Shown piece by piece: positions 43,501-52,141 of a stretch of DNA of 64,000 nucleotides (position 1 is its first letter; each line of letters opens with the position of its first letter). The stretch covers positions 1 to 64,000 of the forward strand of contig JAJDCP010000070.1 of assembly GCA_029260765.1 (NCBI GenBank), read 5' to 3'. Source of the stretch: Planctomycetota bacterium (GTDB lineage Bacteria > Planctomycetota > J058 > JAJDCP01). The notes below the pieces were generated by a model. The model had not been told where the DNA came from. It saw nothing but the letters and a program-made list of their open reading frames with translations, and did not search any database. The translations under genes and the position numbers were made by a program.

Positions 43501-44634
43501 ATCGCCCGCACGCCCCCTGTACTCCCCGATCCGCGCGCGTTGTTGATGCTGCTCAAGCTCGGCAAGAAACGTGGCAAAGGCGGGCAGAAGAAGCTGGGCT
43601 TCCGACCGCCAAAAAGGCATCCCCGGGAAGTGCGCGCTGACCGTCTGCTGCGCAAGCTCATGCGCAAGCTGCGCGCCGCGTTGCGCATTCCACGCAAGCT
43701 TCGCATCCGTGCACGAGCGCGCGCGGCGGCTCCCGATCCGATCGAACGGCTCGAGAGGCTGGCCGACCATGAGCTGCGCGAGACCTTCAAGGTGGGCGTG
43801 CCCACCCGCCTGCAGATCGCGCACATCCGACGGCCACGTCCACGAACACCACAGATCAAGCCGGCGCCGGCACGGCGCTTCGATGCCGTTGAGCGGCTGG
43901 AGAAGCTCGCCGACAAGGAGTTCCGCGACGTCCAGAAACCTCTGCCACGCACAGGTTTGCGTCTGCGCTTCGGCAAGCGCAAACGGCGGCGGCGCCGCCT
44001 GCTGGGCGGAATCCGCCGGCTCGCGGCCGATGGTGTCGAGCGCTTGGAGGCACAGGCCGAGAAAGACCTGCAGGATGCCTTCGGGGGCAGCAACGAGCTC
44101 GGTGTGTTCCGGGCCTTCTCTCCCCGTTCGATCCGTCGCACCGTCAGCCTTTTCAACTTCCCGCTGGCGCAGATGGGCCTGCGTAGCCTGCGCCCCACCG
44201 CGCGGCGGCTCGGCATCCTCACCCTGACGCGCGCCCTGCGGCGCGATCGTGGACTCGAGCTGGTCGATCGCCTCGAGCGTCTGGCCGAAGCCGAGTTGCA
44301 GAGTCTCGATCTGCAGCAGCCGCTACGCTCGTGGATCCCGCGCTTCATCCCCCGTCGCCGCCAAGCAGGAATCGCGATTGGGGCCGTCGAAGCTGCGATC
44401 TCGTACTCGAACGGGCGCGGCACGCCCAACGAAGAGATGTGGGGACGGCGCGTGGTGCTGGCCGCCGTGCGTCTCGCCTGCCTGCGCCAGGCGCGCAAAG
44501 ACGGCGACGTCCAAGTGGCCAACCTGGCTGTCGACGCCGAAGTCCGCTTTGCGCCGGGCCTGCGGGGCTACCGTGAAGCCGTGCGCAGGACCGCGCAGAA
44601 GATCGAGAGAGCCCTGGAAGAGTACCGCCGATAG
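34555..44634 (+). CDS. Giant basic repeat protein (3359 residues)
   Basis: Not a known family. There is no signal peptide or membrane helix; an in-frame TGA directly before ATG 34555 fixes the earliest start, which lacks a clear ribosome-binding site. About 43 copies of a short charged helical motif, consensus DPVERLEKLADREMQ, run the whole length. Linkers are Ala/Pro/Lys rich (histone-H1-like) in residues 100-1235, then extremely Arg rich (units like PRRRRRLRLFRRPRR) in 1235-2300. Two homologous jelly-roll-like domains lie at about 2340-2503 and 2824-2987. A short helical domain ends the protein (about 3270-3359). The composition suggests binding to a polyanion such as nucleic acid or polyphosphate, but this is inference. 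Confidence 0.85.
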   Translation: MPSKDVKAVVQPELLARLSKTGSRARSIQKRRLSMSRAGKFDGFGKKQLTTPWSDQTPKPHGRVRPLEPKLPADKPHPRLVIPGADKRRPPPAPSPEPSKTAPAQAAPSQAAPKTVLPRVKPSPQGPDGIDQLEREADNEFKQIESLERQKTAAAQTKAPPPAARRVVKPPRAKTAAPAAAAAKAALGAKATAQPAAVARLAAVAAPKPKPRVQLPQPKPEPADDIDALIREVEQEFKSIEKELPALEAAPAPAPVDGGKAATGPAGAAEPAPRAAAVAPASAAPAQPANGAAAAPGKPPAGAELLELVKIPKKPPIPALVRPALGAPAAAAAGAVASAKPAPRAGAPVPAAPPPAAPARSAAAASPKPAAPALGSTAASGSDPIEALEKQIEKDLAELGLPPENEKIPAEAPQLPTPQPAAGLKAPAAGGQAPAAGVAAAPRAPGSAPAAPPARKPAAPVAQRPVAPKVAATAADTRDEIDKLERDVEREIAELFKDVAGPPAAAAAAPAPAAGVAKAAGAKPEPTARLKKDQEAQTKEDGKKAASAPAKQKPAPAAKTAAVAEPQPTTTPPTAPKQPARPAAPVVAASKGDKELQELEKLEREIDGLFQEINQLEGQTAPGEQSPGATRALADPSVQPSPAQKSAEQKAAAQKALQAVGADKPGVARDVAKAAAQQQNPAGAASQASQAVKKAATRQPDAQAGVIAGTVQAAAAGNTGAAKLVQRGADKAQQQAAAQKQPAPTASDTAAKVAEKVAKAAGKDPKAAAAAAAGVRAARDATRKEPGAADAIEKLEQLADQEMQALEAVTGKVPPAQPVAKPAKIVATQPVVAPAPKAAPKPTPPAAHAQVKAPQPKPAPVPAPAPAAAAPQGTADPVLALEKSADAEFQDVMRAEPAASKPQPSATGAVAPVGPQAPAPVAQVAAPAAKKPAPAAKPAPAAAADPVERLEAEADREFKALSTQEKQFDKAPASPIQNTGVVAPKPSAPAPKPVVAKPTVVQAAPAPAAKQDDVERLERLADKELSEIEQLEKQKAAPAPASVGVVAPTKVRPPAAAKPAKPIAAAKPAPGDAIERLEKQADQEMQQLDVGSAAVPSPVRAVKVKPGNLGIAAPAPKPAAPLAPAKKPAAAKPAGQDPIEKLEKLADTEFQQLDKPAAAAAAIAAAKPVAAPVRPVVPKPKPGPALVATAVAGKPASRAADPIERLEKLADKEIQTLDTVAPGARVAPIRIRAKAVTRAPRKRIARLRPKRRPGRDPIELLEQKADKELQELNKPSASLNLRITPRRIKLRRRIRPLRIRKLAPKRRPRTRGADPVERLEKRADKEFAEIAGPVPRGGGGAALRVRAARPLRRLIRRRPLRIRPAAPRPARGADAVERLEKLADRAMQAITKAGVPAVPAGFAAHSLPRIRLPRRRAGRRPIRLPKPPRPRRRDPIEMLEARADKELAEITGIRSAVGPRLKLKLRPRRRRRIRFPRARRIRPIRQRRGQDPVERLEKLADREMRAINGPTATRRLGRARFAIRLPRIRIRRRRPIRPHKPARPRRGVDPVERLEKLADREMQAVQALGGRKPSVRLALRGVRIPRRRGRRRVRLFRRLRMPRIRRRRDAVERLEQLADREMAQLNKAGGPQLRLQIAIRRPVRRPRARPRLRIRPRRAGRRVDPVERLEKLADREMAQLTRRGAPRRGGFRFRIRLPRRRRHLRLFRKPRRAPRRADPIERLEKLADREMQQLTRKGAPRGGHHFRIRLPRRRRRLRMLRRPRRAGRRADPVERLEKLADREMAQLTRKVMPRRGGRLRIKFPRRRRRLRLFRGPRRAQRRSDPIERLEKLADREMQQLLRRGAPRGGRLRIRLPRRRRRLRLIARPRPAARRADPVERLEKLADRAMAQLTRKVMPRRGGRLRIRFPRRRRRLRLFRRPRRAGRRADPIERLEKLADREMQQLQRRGAPRAGGLRIRLPRRRRRLRLTARPRPAARRADPVERLEKLADRAMAQLTRKVMPRRGGRLRIKFPRRRRRLRLFRRPRRAGRRADPIERLEKLADREMQQLQRRGAPRAGGLRIRLPRRRRRLRLTARPRPAARKADPVERLEKLADRAMAQLTRKVMPRRGGRLRIKFPRRRRRLRLFRRPRRAGRRADPIERLEQLADREMQQLDRKDLPRIGLRIAKPRRRRRPRLIARPRPASRKTDPVERLEKLADRAMQQLTRKVMPRGGGPIRIRLPRRRRRLRLFRKPRRAGRRADPIERLEKQADREMREIAGLGGANQQRRPRLKAIFKRRRPAPPPAPARKDKRQDIVDLLERRADREMKALGKPPSPAREQLLLRILRNLRRKLAKKKLNIADSAFNPQDWQSNVKGSGRSSSRTEGGYRRLSLTVGPYQNIANTHIFRKVSYNPKTHGPITGARVSYRIRRVFTSNAGATQVCKGVAVEQDGKVHTAYLGVCSTTNWQLVSGDLLKLFPRVNWKNGGPIRFGFYNSCATTFTPFTIDGGYDDFKVALQRTPLALPNPRALLQLLKAAGGKQAGKPKAGLGIAAGKGGKQAKKIRKLEKRADKLLKKLFGKKFGLGKPAGKPRPAGKDPIEALEQKADRAMQALGKEARAPRLQALRIRPRRRRRPRPIKLIRPRLDAIERLEKRADREMQALQAIGGPRAGVIARPLPRPRPRPKPVAVAAPASGKADPIEKLEKRADREMRDLDKGPRIAGISIRPVRRPRRRPRIPRIRVRKLDPILRLEKLADRELRAIEALDRPRPRLALIIKALTPRRRRRVPAPRRADRRQDFVDILERRADREMQSLGKPEPIDAQLRVLRVLRNLRRKLAVPKLAFGDSAFKPKNWKSKVQGTGKSWSGTQGGFRRLSLTVGRFQSIANFHIFKKVSYNPRVHGPVTKARMSYKIRRVFTNNLGATQVAKGLVAEQDGKIHSHLVGVSVSPNWENVSADLLKAFPRINWKNGGPIRFGFYNSCSASTTPFTIDGGYDDFKVEIARTPPVLPDPRALLMLLKLGKKRGKGGQKKLGFRPPKRHPREVRADRLLRKLMRKLRAALRIPRKLRIRARARAAAPDPIERLERLADHELRETFKVGVPTRLQIAHIRRPRPRTPQIKPAPARRFDAVERLEKLADKEFRDVQKPLPRTGLRLRFGKRKRRRRRLLGGIRRLAADGVERLEAQAEKDLQDAFGGSNELGVFRAFSPRSIRRTVSLFNFPLAQMGLRSLRPTARRLGILTLTRALRRDRGLELVDRLERLAEAELQSLDLQQPLRSWIPRFIPRRRQAGIAIGAVEAAISYSNGRGTPNEEMWGRRVVLAAVRLACLRQARKDGDVQVANLAVDAEVRFAPGLRGYREAVRRTAQKIERALEEYRR
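39544..41433 (+). repeat. Higher-order tandem repeat, about 315 bp
   Basis: Within the giant gene the DPVERLEKLAD-coding units start at 39544, 39865, 40180, 40495, 40810 and 41122 (spacing 321, 315, 315, 315, 312), alternating with DPIERLEKLAD units at 39706, 40024, 40339, 40654, 40969 and 41281. The three 315-bp periods from 40180 are nearly identical at base level, so they arose by recent tandem duplication. Confidence 0.88.
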
Positions 44635-44644
44635 TCGTCCCAGC

Positions 44645-44691
44645 AAGCGGCCTCAGCCCGCCTGGTATCAGGCCTGAGGCCGCTTCTCTTT
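44645..44691 (+). terminator. Strong terminator after the giant gene
   Basis: A perfect 12-bp stem AAGCGGCCTCAG/CTGAGGCCGCTT (44645-44656 and 44674-44685), an inner CCTG-tatca-GG fold in the loop, then CTCTTT. It starts 10 bases after the stop at 44634. Confidence 0.85.
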
Positions 44692-44743
44692 GCGCCGGGA
44701 CGCGCGCGGACGTAGACTCAAAGAATACCTCCGGAGGCTGGCG

Positions 44744-45427
44744 ATGCAAAAGAAGCGGCGCATCTACGATGGGCGAACCCGCAAGAAGGCGGTCTCTGTG
44801 GCTGTCACCCTCAAGTCGGTCAGCGACGCCGCACGCAAACTGAAGATCCCCCGTTCGACCCTGCGAACCTGGGTCTCACGCGCTGATTTGCAGGGCAGCG
44901 CCGCGGACATGCGCCGCAGCGCCCTGTTCGACCAGAGCCAGGCCCCCGATGAAGATAGCCTGCGCAAACTCGGCTACTGTGCTGCCATCGCGCTGGCTCA
45001 CCGCGTCGCGCACCGGTTTCTCAACGCCCGTGGACAGCTCGACGGGGAGGCCGTGCAATCCGCGGTCATGGTCGCTTTGCAGCTCACCAAACACGTCGCC
45101 AGCAAGGGACTTCCACAAACCGCAGGGGCCGTGAAGAGAGCTCAGAAGATCTGCTATGCGGTCAGCAAAGCCGGCCAGAATGACTGCCAAGAAGAGGACT
45201 TCAAGGCCATCCAAGCCGCCATCTATGCGTCCGGAGCCGTCGGAGCCTCGGGCAGCCGTACCCCCAAGAAGGTGCACAGCATGGCAGCCCAGGTGGTGGC
45301 ACTGGTTGAGGGCGACGGGCTGAAGCCGTTGTGGGACGATTTCTTCTGGCTGTTGGAAAAAAAGACGGACTACGCCGCCCCGGTGCCGGTGGAGTTCTTC
45401 AAGCTGCCGTTGTTGGCCCGCTCCTAG
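44744..45427 (+). CDS. HTH-domain protein of unknown role
   Basis: 227 residues. The basic N-terminus MQKKRRIYDGRTRKKAV leads into a helix-turn-helix of the transposase/Psq/homeodomain-like type: SVSDAARKLKIPRSTLRTWV. The remainder is helical and Ala rich with no recognised domain, so it may be a DNA-binding regulator or a domesticated transposase fragment. The ATG at 44744 follows GGAGG; a longer frame from 44690 lacks a site. The stop TAG shares a CTAG with the stop of sufT on the other strand, so the genes overlap by four bases. Confidence 0.7.
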   Translation: MQKKRRIYDGRTRKKAVSVAVTLKSVSDAARKLKIPRSTLRTWVSRADLQGSAADMRRSALFDQSQAPDEDSLRKLGYCAAIALAHRVAHRFLNARGQLDGEAVQSAVMVALQLTKHVASKGLPQTAGAVKRAQKICYAVSKAGQNDCQEEDFKAIQAAIYASGAVGASGSRTPKKVHSMAAQVVALVEGDGLKPLWDDFFWLLEKKTDYAAPVPVEFFKLPLLARS

Positions 45428-45969
45428 AGCATCCCCAGCTCAAGCCGGGCGACGTCGCTCATGCGGTCGCGGCTCCAGGGCGGATCGAAAACCAACTCGA
45501 CCTGCACGTCCTCGACACCCGGCAGCGCGCGCAGCTTGTTTTCCACATCACGCTTGATTACATCACTCATAGCGCAGCCGGGCGCGGTCAGAGTCATGCG
45601 CAGGTGCACACGGCTGCCGCCTGAGGGCAGGGCCTCAAGCTCGCTGCCATACACCAACCCCAACTCGACGATGCTGACCGGGATCTCCGGGTCATAGACG
45701 GTCTGCAATTGCTGCAGAATATCCTTCTCGCTGACGCTTTCAGCCTGGAAGGTCGCGGCCAGTTGATTGCTTGCGACCTCTTCCCCCAGGGCATCGGCGT
45801 CGGCCCCCACGATCCTGGCCATCTGGCCGGCCTCGGTCAAGACGGTGAAGTTTCCGCCGCGCTTCTGCATGATGCGCAGCTGCCCGCCCGCCAACAGGCG
45901 TGTGTGCTCGGCGCTCGGAATCAAGATCGCATCGCAGTCGCGGGTCAACTTGCGGGTCTCGGCAGCCAT
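45424..45969 (-). CDS. sufT: SufT, Fe-S assembly factor
   Basis: 181 residues. The C-terminal DUF59/MIP18 domain carries DPEIPVSIVELGLVYG and the Cys motif MTLTAPGCAMSD. The N-terminal 80 residues match the SufT-specific extension (a GGNFTVLTE strand). SufT acts as an accessory maturation factor in Fe-S transfer under high demand. Last gene of the suf operon, three bases after sufU with ACGGAG before the ATG at 45969. It ends head-on with the HTH gene. Confidence 0.92.
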   Translation of the reverse strand: MAAETRKLTRDCDAILIPSAEHTRLLAGGQLRIMQKRGGNFTVLTEAGQMARIVGADADALGEEVASNQLAATFQAESVSEKDILQQLQTVYDPEIPVSIVELGLVYGSELEALPSGGSRVHLRMTLTAPGCAMSDVIKRDVENKLRALPGVEDVQVELVFDPPWSRDRMSDVARLELGML

Positions 45970-45972
45970 GGC

Positions 45973-46422
45973 TCACTCCGTACTGATGGGGTCTTCCTGG
46001 GCATCCATCGCCGCGATCACCGTGTGCCAGGCGAGGCTGGCGCACTTGACCCGGGCGGGGAACTCAGCCACGCCCTGGAAGACCGCCAACTTGCCATCGA
46101 TCACATGGCCCGGCCCGCCCATGCCTGTCAGCATCGAATGGAACTTCCCGAACAGCTGGCGGGCCTCTTCGAGGCGCTTGCCCTTCAGCGTACCCGTCAT
46201 GATGGAAGCTGAAGCCTTCGAGATCGCACAACCGGACCCCTGGAAGCCGATGTCGAGGATCGTGTCGTCGTCGTCGACCTTCAGATAGACCGTCAGCTGA
46301 TCGCCACACAGAGGGTTGTGTCCGACCGCCGAATGCGTGGCGTCTTCGATCTTGTGGAAGTTCTTGGGGCGGCGGTTGTGGTCGAGGATGACTTCCTGAT
46401 AGAGGTCTCGCAGCTCATCCAT
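45973..46422 (-). CDS. sufU: SufU, sulfur acceptor / scaffold
   Basis: 149 residues, IscU-like fold of the SufU type. The three conserved Cys are in HNPLCGDQ, GSGCAISKAS and VKCASLAW, with the Asp next to the first Cys. SufU takes persulfide from SufS (zinc-bound Cys exchange) for cluster building on SufBCD. The 18-21 residue insertion between the second and third Cys typical of SufU is present (GKFHSMLTGMGG region). The start 46422 lies one base after the sufS stop. Confidence 0.93.
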   Translation of the reverse strand: MDELRDLYQEVILDHNRRPKNFHKIEDATHSAVGHNPLCGDQLTVYLKVDDDDTILDIGFQGSGCAISKASASIMTGTLKGKRLEEARQLFGKFHSMLTGMGGPGHVIDGKLAVFQGVAEFPARVKCASLAWHTVIAAMDAQEDPISTE

Positions 46423-46423
46423 T

Positions 46424-47671
46424 TCAGGCAAAAACCTCCAGGATCTTCCGGATGCCCGCAACCAGGGCGTCCACATCCTCCAACGTATTGTAGAGGGCAA
46501 ACGACGCCCGCGCCGTCGCGGGAACCCCAAACTGCCGCATGATCGGCTGGGTGCAATGGTGCCCCGCGCGTACAGCGACCCCCTGGCGGTCCAGGATCGT
46601 GCCTATGTCGTGCGGGTGGACTCCGTCGAGCACGAAGCTGAGCACGCCGGCCTTTTCCGGCGCCGTGCCGATGATGCGTAGGCCGGGAATGTCGCTGACA
46701 CCCGCGGTGGCGTAGGCCAGCAGTTGTGCTTCGTGCGCCGCGATCGCGTCCAGACCGATGCTCTGCACATAGTCGATCGCCGCACCCAGGCCGATGCCTC
46801 CCGCGATGTTGGGAGTTCCCGCCTCGAACTTACTCGGCACTTTGTTGTAGGTCGTCTTCTCGAAGCTGACCGTCAGGATCATCTCACCGCCCCCTTGATA
46901 GGGCGGCATGGCCTCGAGCAGCGGCAGCTTTCCGTACAGGGCTCCCACGCCGGTCGGGCCATAGACCTTGTGGCCGGAGAAGACGTAGAAGTCGCAGTCG
47001 AGAGCTTGTACGTCGACGGGCATGTGGGGCACAGCCTGCGCGCCGTCGAGCAGCACGGGAATGCCACGCGCATGCGCCAGCTCAACCACCTGCTCGACCG
47101 GGTTGACGGTTCCCAGCGAATTCGAGACGTGCACCACACTGACGATCCGGGTTTTCTCGTTCAGCAGACTGCGGTAATGCTCGAGGTCGAGCTCACCATT
47201 GTCTTTGACCTCGATCACCCGCAGCTTCGCGCCCTTCTCTTCGCACAGGAGCTGCCACGGGACGATGTTGGAGTGATGCTCCATGGCAGAGATCACAACC
47301 TCATCGCCAGGCCCCACATTCTTGCGACCATAAGTCGCGGCCACCAGGTTGATGCCCTCGGTCGCCCCCCGCACAAAGACGATCTCGCGCGCGTCCGCGG
47401 CGTTGAGGAAGCCCTGCACCTTCTTGCGGGCCGCTTCATACTCGCGCGTCGCCTTCTGCGAGAGGTAGTGTACGCCACGATGGATGTTGGCGTTGTCTTT
47501 CTCGTAGTAGTTCGACACACTGTCGATGACGGCCTGAGGCTTCTGGGAGGAGGCGGCGTTGTCGAGATACACCAACGGGCGGCCATAGACCTGCCGTGCC
47601 AGGATGGGGAAGTCCTTGCGGATGGTCTCGGTGTCCAGCGCAGAGCCGAGGTGCGTCGACGGAGGGTTCAT
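46424..47671 (-). CDS. sufS: SufS cysteine desulfurase
   Basis: 415 residues, group II PLP-dependent desulfurase. It makes persulfide from L-cysteine for the SUF pathway. Visible: the N-terminal YLDNAASSQKP, the PLP lysine in SGHKVYGPTG (about 234), the catalytic Cys in RAGHHCTQP (about 373) and the TEGINLVA cofactor loop. Its ATG overlaps the sufD stop (ATGA), and sufU follows at once. Confidence 0.97.
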   Translation of the reverse strand: MNPPSTHLGSALDTETIRKDFPILARQVYGRPLVYLDNAASSQKPQAVIDSVSNYYEKDNANIHRGVHYLSQKATREYEAARKKVQGFLNAADAREIVFVRGATEGINLVAATYGRKNVGPGDEVVISAMEHHSNIVPWQLLCEEKGAKLRVIEVKDNGELDLEHYRSLLNEKTRIVSVVHVSNSLGTVNPVEQVVELAHARGIPVLLDGAQAVPHMPVDVQALDCDFYVFSGHKVYGPTGVGALYGKLPLLEAMPPYQGGGEMILTVSFEKTTYNKVPSKFEAGTPNIAGGIGLGAAIDYVQSIGLDAIAAHEAQLLAYATAGVSDIPGLRIIGTAPEKAGVLSFVLDGVHPHDIGTILDRQGVAVRAGHHCTQPIMRQFGVPATARASFALYNTLEDVDALVAGIRKILEVFA

Positions 47672-48984
47672 GAGCTCTCCTCTATGTCCTGGTTGCGCAA
47701 GCGCTCAAACACTTGCGCCTCGAGCCGCTCGCGCAGGGCGGGCAGTGTGGTCTTGCTGACGATGTCACTGGCAAACGCATAGGTCAACAGTCTGCGTGCC
47801 TCGACTCGGGGAATTCCACGTGCACGCAGATAGAACAGAGCGTCAGGGTCCAATTGCCCCACCGTAGCGCCGTGGTGACACTTGACGTCGTCGGCCAGAA
47901 TCTGCAGCTCAGGCTTGGTGTGCACCAATGCCTGCTGCGAGAGCAACAGGTTCTTGTTCGACTGCTCGGCAAAGGTCTTCTGCGCGTCCTTGCGCACAAA
48001 GACCTTGCCGTCAAAGACCGCCACACCCTGATCGTCGAGGATGCCCTTATAGTTCTGGCTACTCGTGCAGTGAGGCTTGCGGTGGTCGATCGCGGTGTAA
48101 TTATCGATGTGCTGCTTGCCACGCACAAGGTACAAGCCATGGAGACCGCAGTGGGAGCCCGTGTCGTTGAGACGGGCCAACACAGAGTTCCGCACCAGAC
48201 CACCGCCCAGGGCGAAAGAGTGTGCCTCCAAGCGGCAATCCCGGCCCAGCTCGAACTGCTGCTCAGCGAGATGCACAGAAGCGGTACCTTCTTCCTGTAG
48301 CTTGACGTGCTCCAGACTCGCGTTGGCAGCGAGGACCACCTCGCTGACGACGTTGCTGAAGCTGAGCTGGGGACCGCCCAGGTAGCATTCCAGCACCTGC
48401 GCCTGGGCCCCCTCCTCGACAACGATCAGGTTGCGTGGCTGACTCAGCAGAGGCTGGGCACCCGAAGCGGCGATGAAGACCAGCCCGAGGGGCTCGGACA
48501 GCTGTGTGCCAGGCGCGATCCGCAAGACGGCGCCATCCGCCAGGAAGGCGCTGTTCAAGGCCACAAAGGGACGGCCCTCAAAGCTGGCCACGCGTCCCAG
48601 GTAGCGGCGCACATGCTCGCTGGGAGCCTGCAGCTCGGCGGCCAGGCTGCTCAACTGCACGCCCGCCGGCAATCCCTCGAGACGCGACAACTCGGCCGAG
48701 AAGCAGCCGTTGACGAAGACGATGCGATGCGTGCACAGCTCCGCGATCTCGTCGAAGCGACTGAGGTCCTGCTCGCGCACCTGGGGTCCTTCTGCCAAGC
48801 TGAATGGAGTCTCGGCCAGGCGCGCGACTGAGGTGTATTTCCAGCTCTCCCAACGCCGGGTGGGCAGGCCCTGCTTACAAAAGCTCTCGAGCCCCGCCTC
48901 ACGCTGGGCAGAGAAACTGTCGGGACCGAGCCGGCTGAGCAGGCTGGCCTGCAACTCGGTGAACGGTTCGGCGACTTGCAGCAT
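47668..48984 (-). CDS. sufD: SufD, scaffold subunit
   Basis: 438 residues, beta-helix protein of the SufBC2D scaffold. Diagnostic segments: PTRRWESWKYTS near the N-terminus, a DHRKPHCTSSQNYKGIL run, and DVKCHHGATVGQLD near the C-terminus (conserved His/Cys at the SufB-SufD interface). The start is ATG 48984, four bases after the sufC stop; an in-frame upstream ATG at 49038 lies inside sufC and is rejected. Confidence 0.95.
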   Translation of the reverse strand: MLQVAEPFTELQASLLSRLGPDSFSAQREAGLESFCKQGLPTRRWESWKYTSVARLAETPFSLAEGPQVREQDLSRFDEIAELCTHRIVFVNGCFSAELSRLEGLPAGVQLSSLAAELQAPSEHVRRYLGRVASFEGRPFVALNSAFLADGAVLRIAPGTQLSEPLGLVFIAASGAQPLLSQPRNLIVVEEGAQAQVLECYLGGPQLSFSNVVSEVVLAANASLEHVKLQEEGTASVHLAEQQFELGRDCRLEAHSFALGGGLVRNSVLARLNDTGSHCGLHGLYLVRGKQHIDNYTAIDHRKPHCTSSQNYKGILDDQGVAVFDGKVFVRKDAQKTFAEQSNKNLLLSQQALVHTKPELQILADDVKCHHGATVGQLDPDALFYLRARGIPRVEARRLLTYAFASDIVSKTTLPALRERLEAQVFERLRNQDIEESS

Positions 48985-48988
48985 CGGC

Positions 48989-49753
<765 letters not shown>

Positions 49754-49801
49754 GGTTGGTGTCTCCTGATGCGCCGGCTCGCCGGCCTGTGTATGTGTCT
49801 T

Positions 49802-51238
<1,437 letters not shown>

Positions 51239-51250
51239 GGATGAGGTCCT

Positions 51251-52141
51251 CTACTGTTGCCCGGCCTGGGCGCGCCAGGCATGGTAGCCGCCGCTCAGGC
51301 TCTTGACCGTCTTGAAGCCGTGACCCGCGAACCAGGCTGCCTTGTCGAGGCTGCGGACGCCGCGGGCGCAGTACAGCACCAGGGGTTTGTCTTTGGGCCA
51401 GTTGGCCTTGATTTCGTCTTGCAGGGAAACGTCGAGCAAGCGGGCGCCAGCCAGGCTGCCCGCGGAGTATTCGTGCGGCTCGCGGACATCGAGCAGGGCA
51501 AAGTCACGTCCTTCAGCCTGCCATGTAGTCAGCTCCTCGACGCTGAGCTGCATGCGCGCATCAAAGCTGCCCGCTGCGTAGATCAACTGGATGACCTGTT
51601 CCACGTCGGGCACATTCCGTTTGCGGCAGACCTCGGCGAGGCTGTCGTGCGGTTCGAAACCACAGCTCTGACAGCCGCCGATGTGGAAGCGCTGAAAGAG
51701 CGCGCGCTGGGCAGCCGGATACAGCTCGAGGATGCTCTCCATGCTGGTCTCGGGAGTGACCCGGCGGGCCTCAGGCACCTCCGCAGCCGGAGCAGCGGCT
51801 TCAGGGCTTTCGAGTAGCGACGGGTCGGACTGCAGGCGGCCGCCGCAGTTCTCGGACAGAAAACGGAACGGGTAGATTCCCGAGGTGTGGCCATCGCTCC
51901 AGGAGATCTGCAGGGCATAACGCCCGACTGGAGCCATACCTACTGCCATCACGCCATCAGAGACCTCGGGTGAAGGTCCATCACCGCGCTTGTCATGGCA
52001 AGTGGCGCAGGGGCAGGCCCTACGCAAGTCTGCCGCACGGTAGACACTCTGCTCGCCGCTGCGCCAGCGGATGCGGACGATGCGCCGGTTCAAACCCTCG
52101 ATCTCGACCGCCTGGGGATCGGCCAATGTTCTGTCAGCCAT
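51251..52141 (-). CDS. DUF971-DUF1858-rhodanese fusion
   Basis: 296 residues. Three parts: DUF971/GBBH-N-like domain (about 5-90; ADLRRACPCATCHD), a DUF1858/ScdA-N-like helical domain (about 125-190; RFHIGGCQSCGF), and a rhodanese (about 195-290; LLDVREPHEYSAG and the active loop VLYCARGVRSLDKA with catalytic Cys). DUF971 proteins accompany Fe-S carrier proteins; rhodaneses move sulfane sulfur. The fusion inside suf suggests sulfur delivery or cluster trafficking. The start 52141 has GGAGA and overlaps the Rrf2 gene by eight bases. Confidence 0.87.
   Translation of the reverse strand: MADRTLADPQAVEIEGLNRRIVRIRWRSGEQSVYRAADLRRACPCATCHDKRGDGPSPEVSDGVMAVGMAPVGRYALQISWSDGHTSGIYPFRFLSENCGGRLQSDPSLLESPEAAAPAAEVPEARRVTPETSMESILELYPAAQRALFQRFHIGGCQSCGFEPHDSLAEVCRKRNVPDVEQVIQLIYAAGSFDARMQLSVEELTTWQAEGRDFALLDVREPHEYSAGSLAGARLLDVSLQDEIKANWPKDKPLVLYCARGVRSLDKAAWFAGHGFKTVKSLSGGYHAWRAQAGQQ

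Noticed and set aside
34555..44634. Possible assembly artefact from collapsed or expanded repeats
   Set aside because: The repeats differ in sequence in most units and the frame is intact over 10 kb; only the three near-identical 315-bp units could hide a copy-number error.
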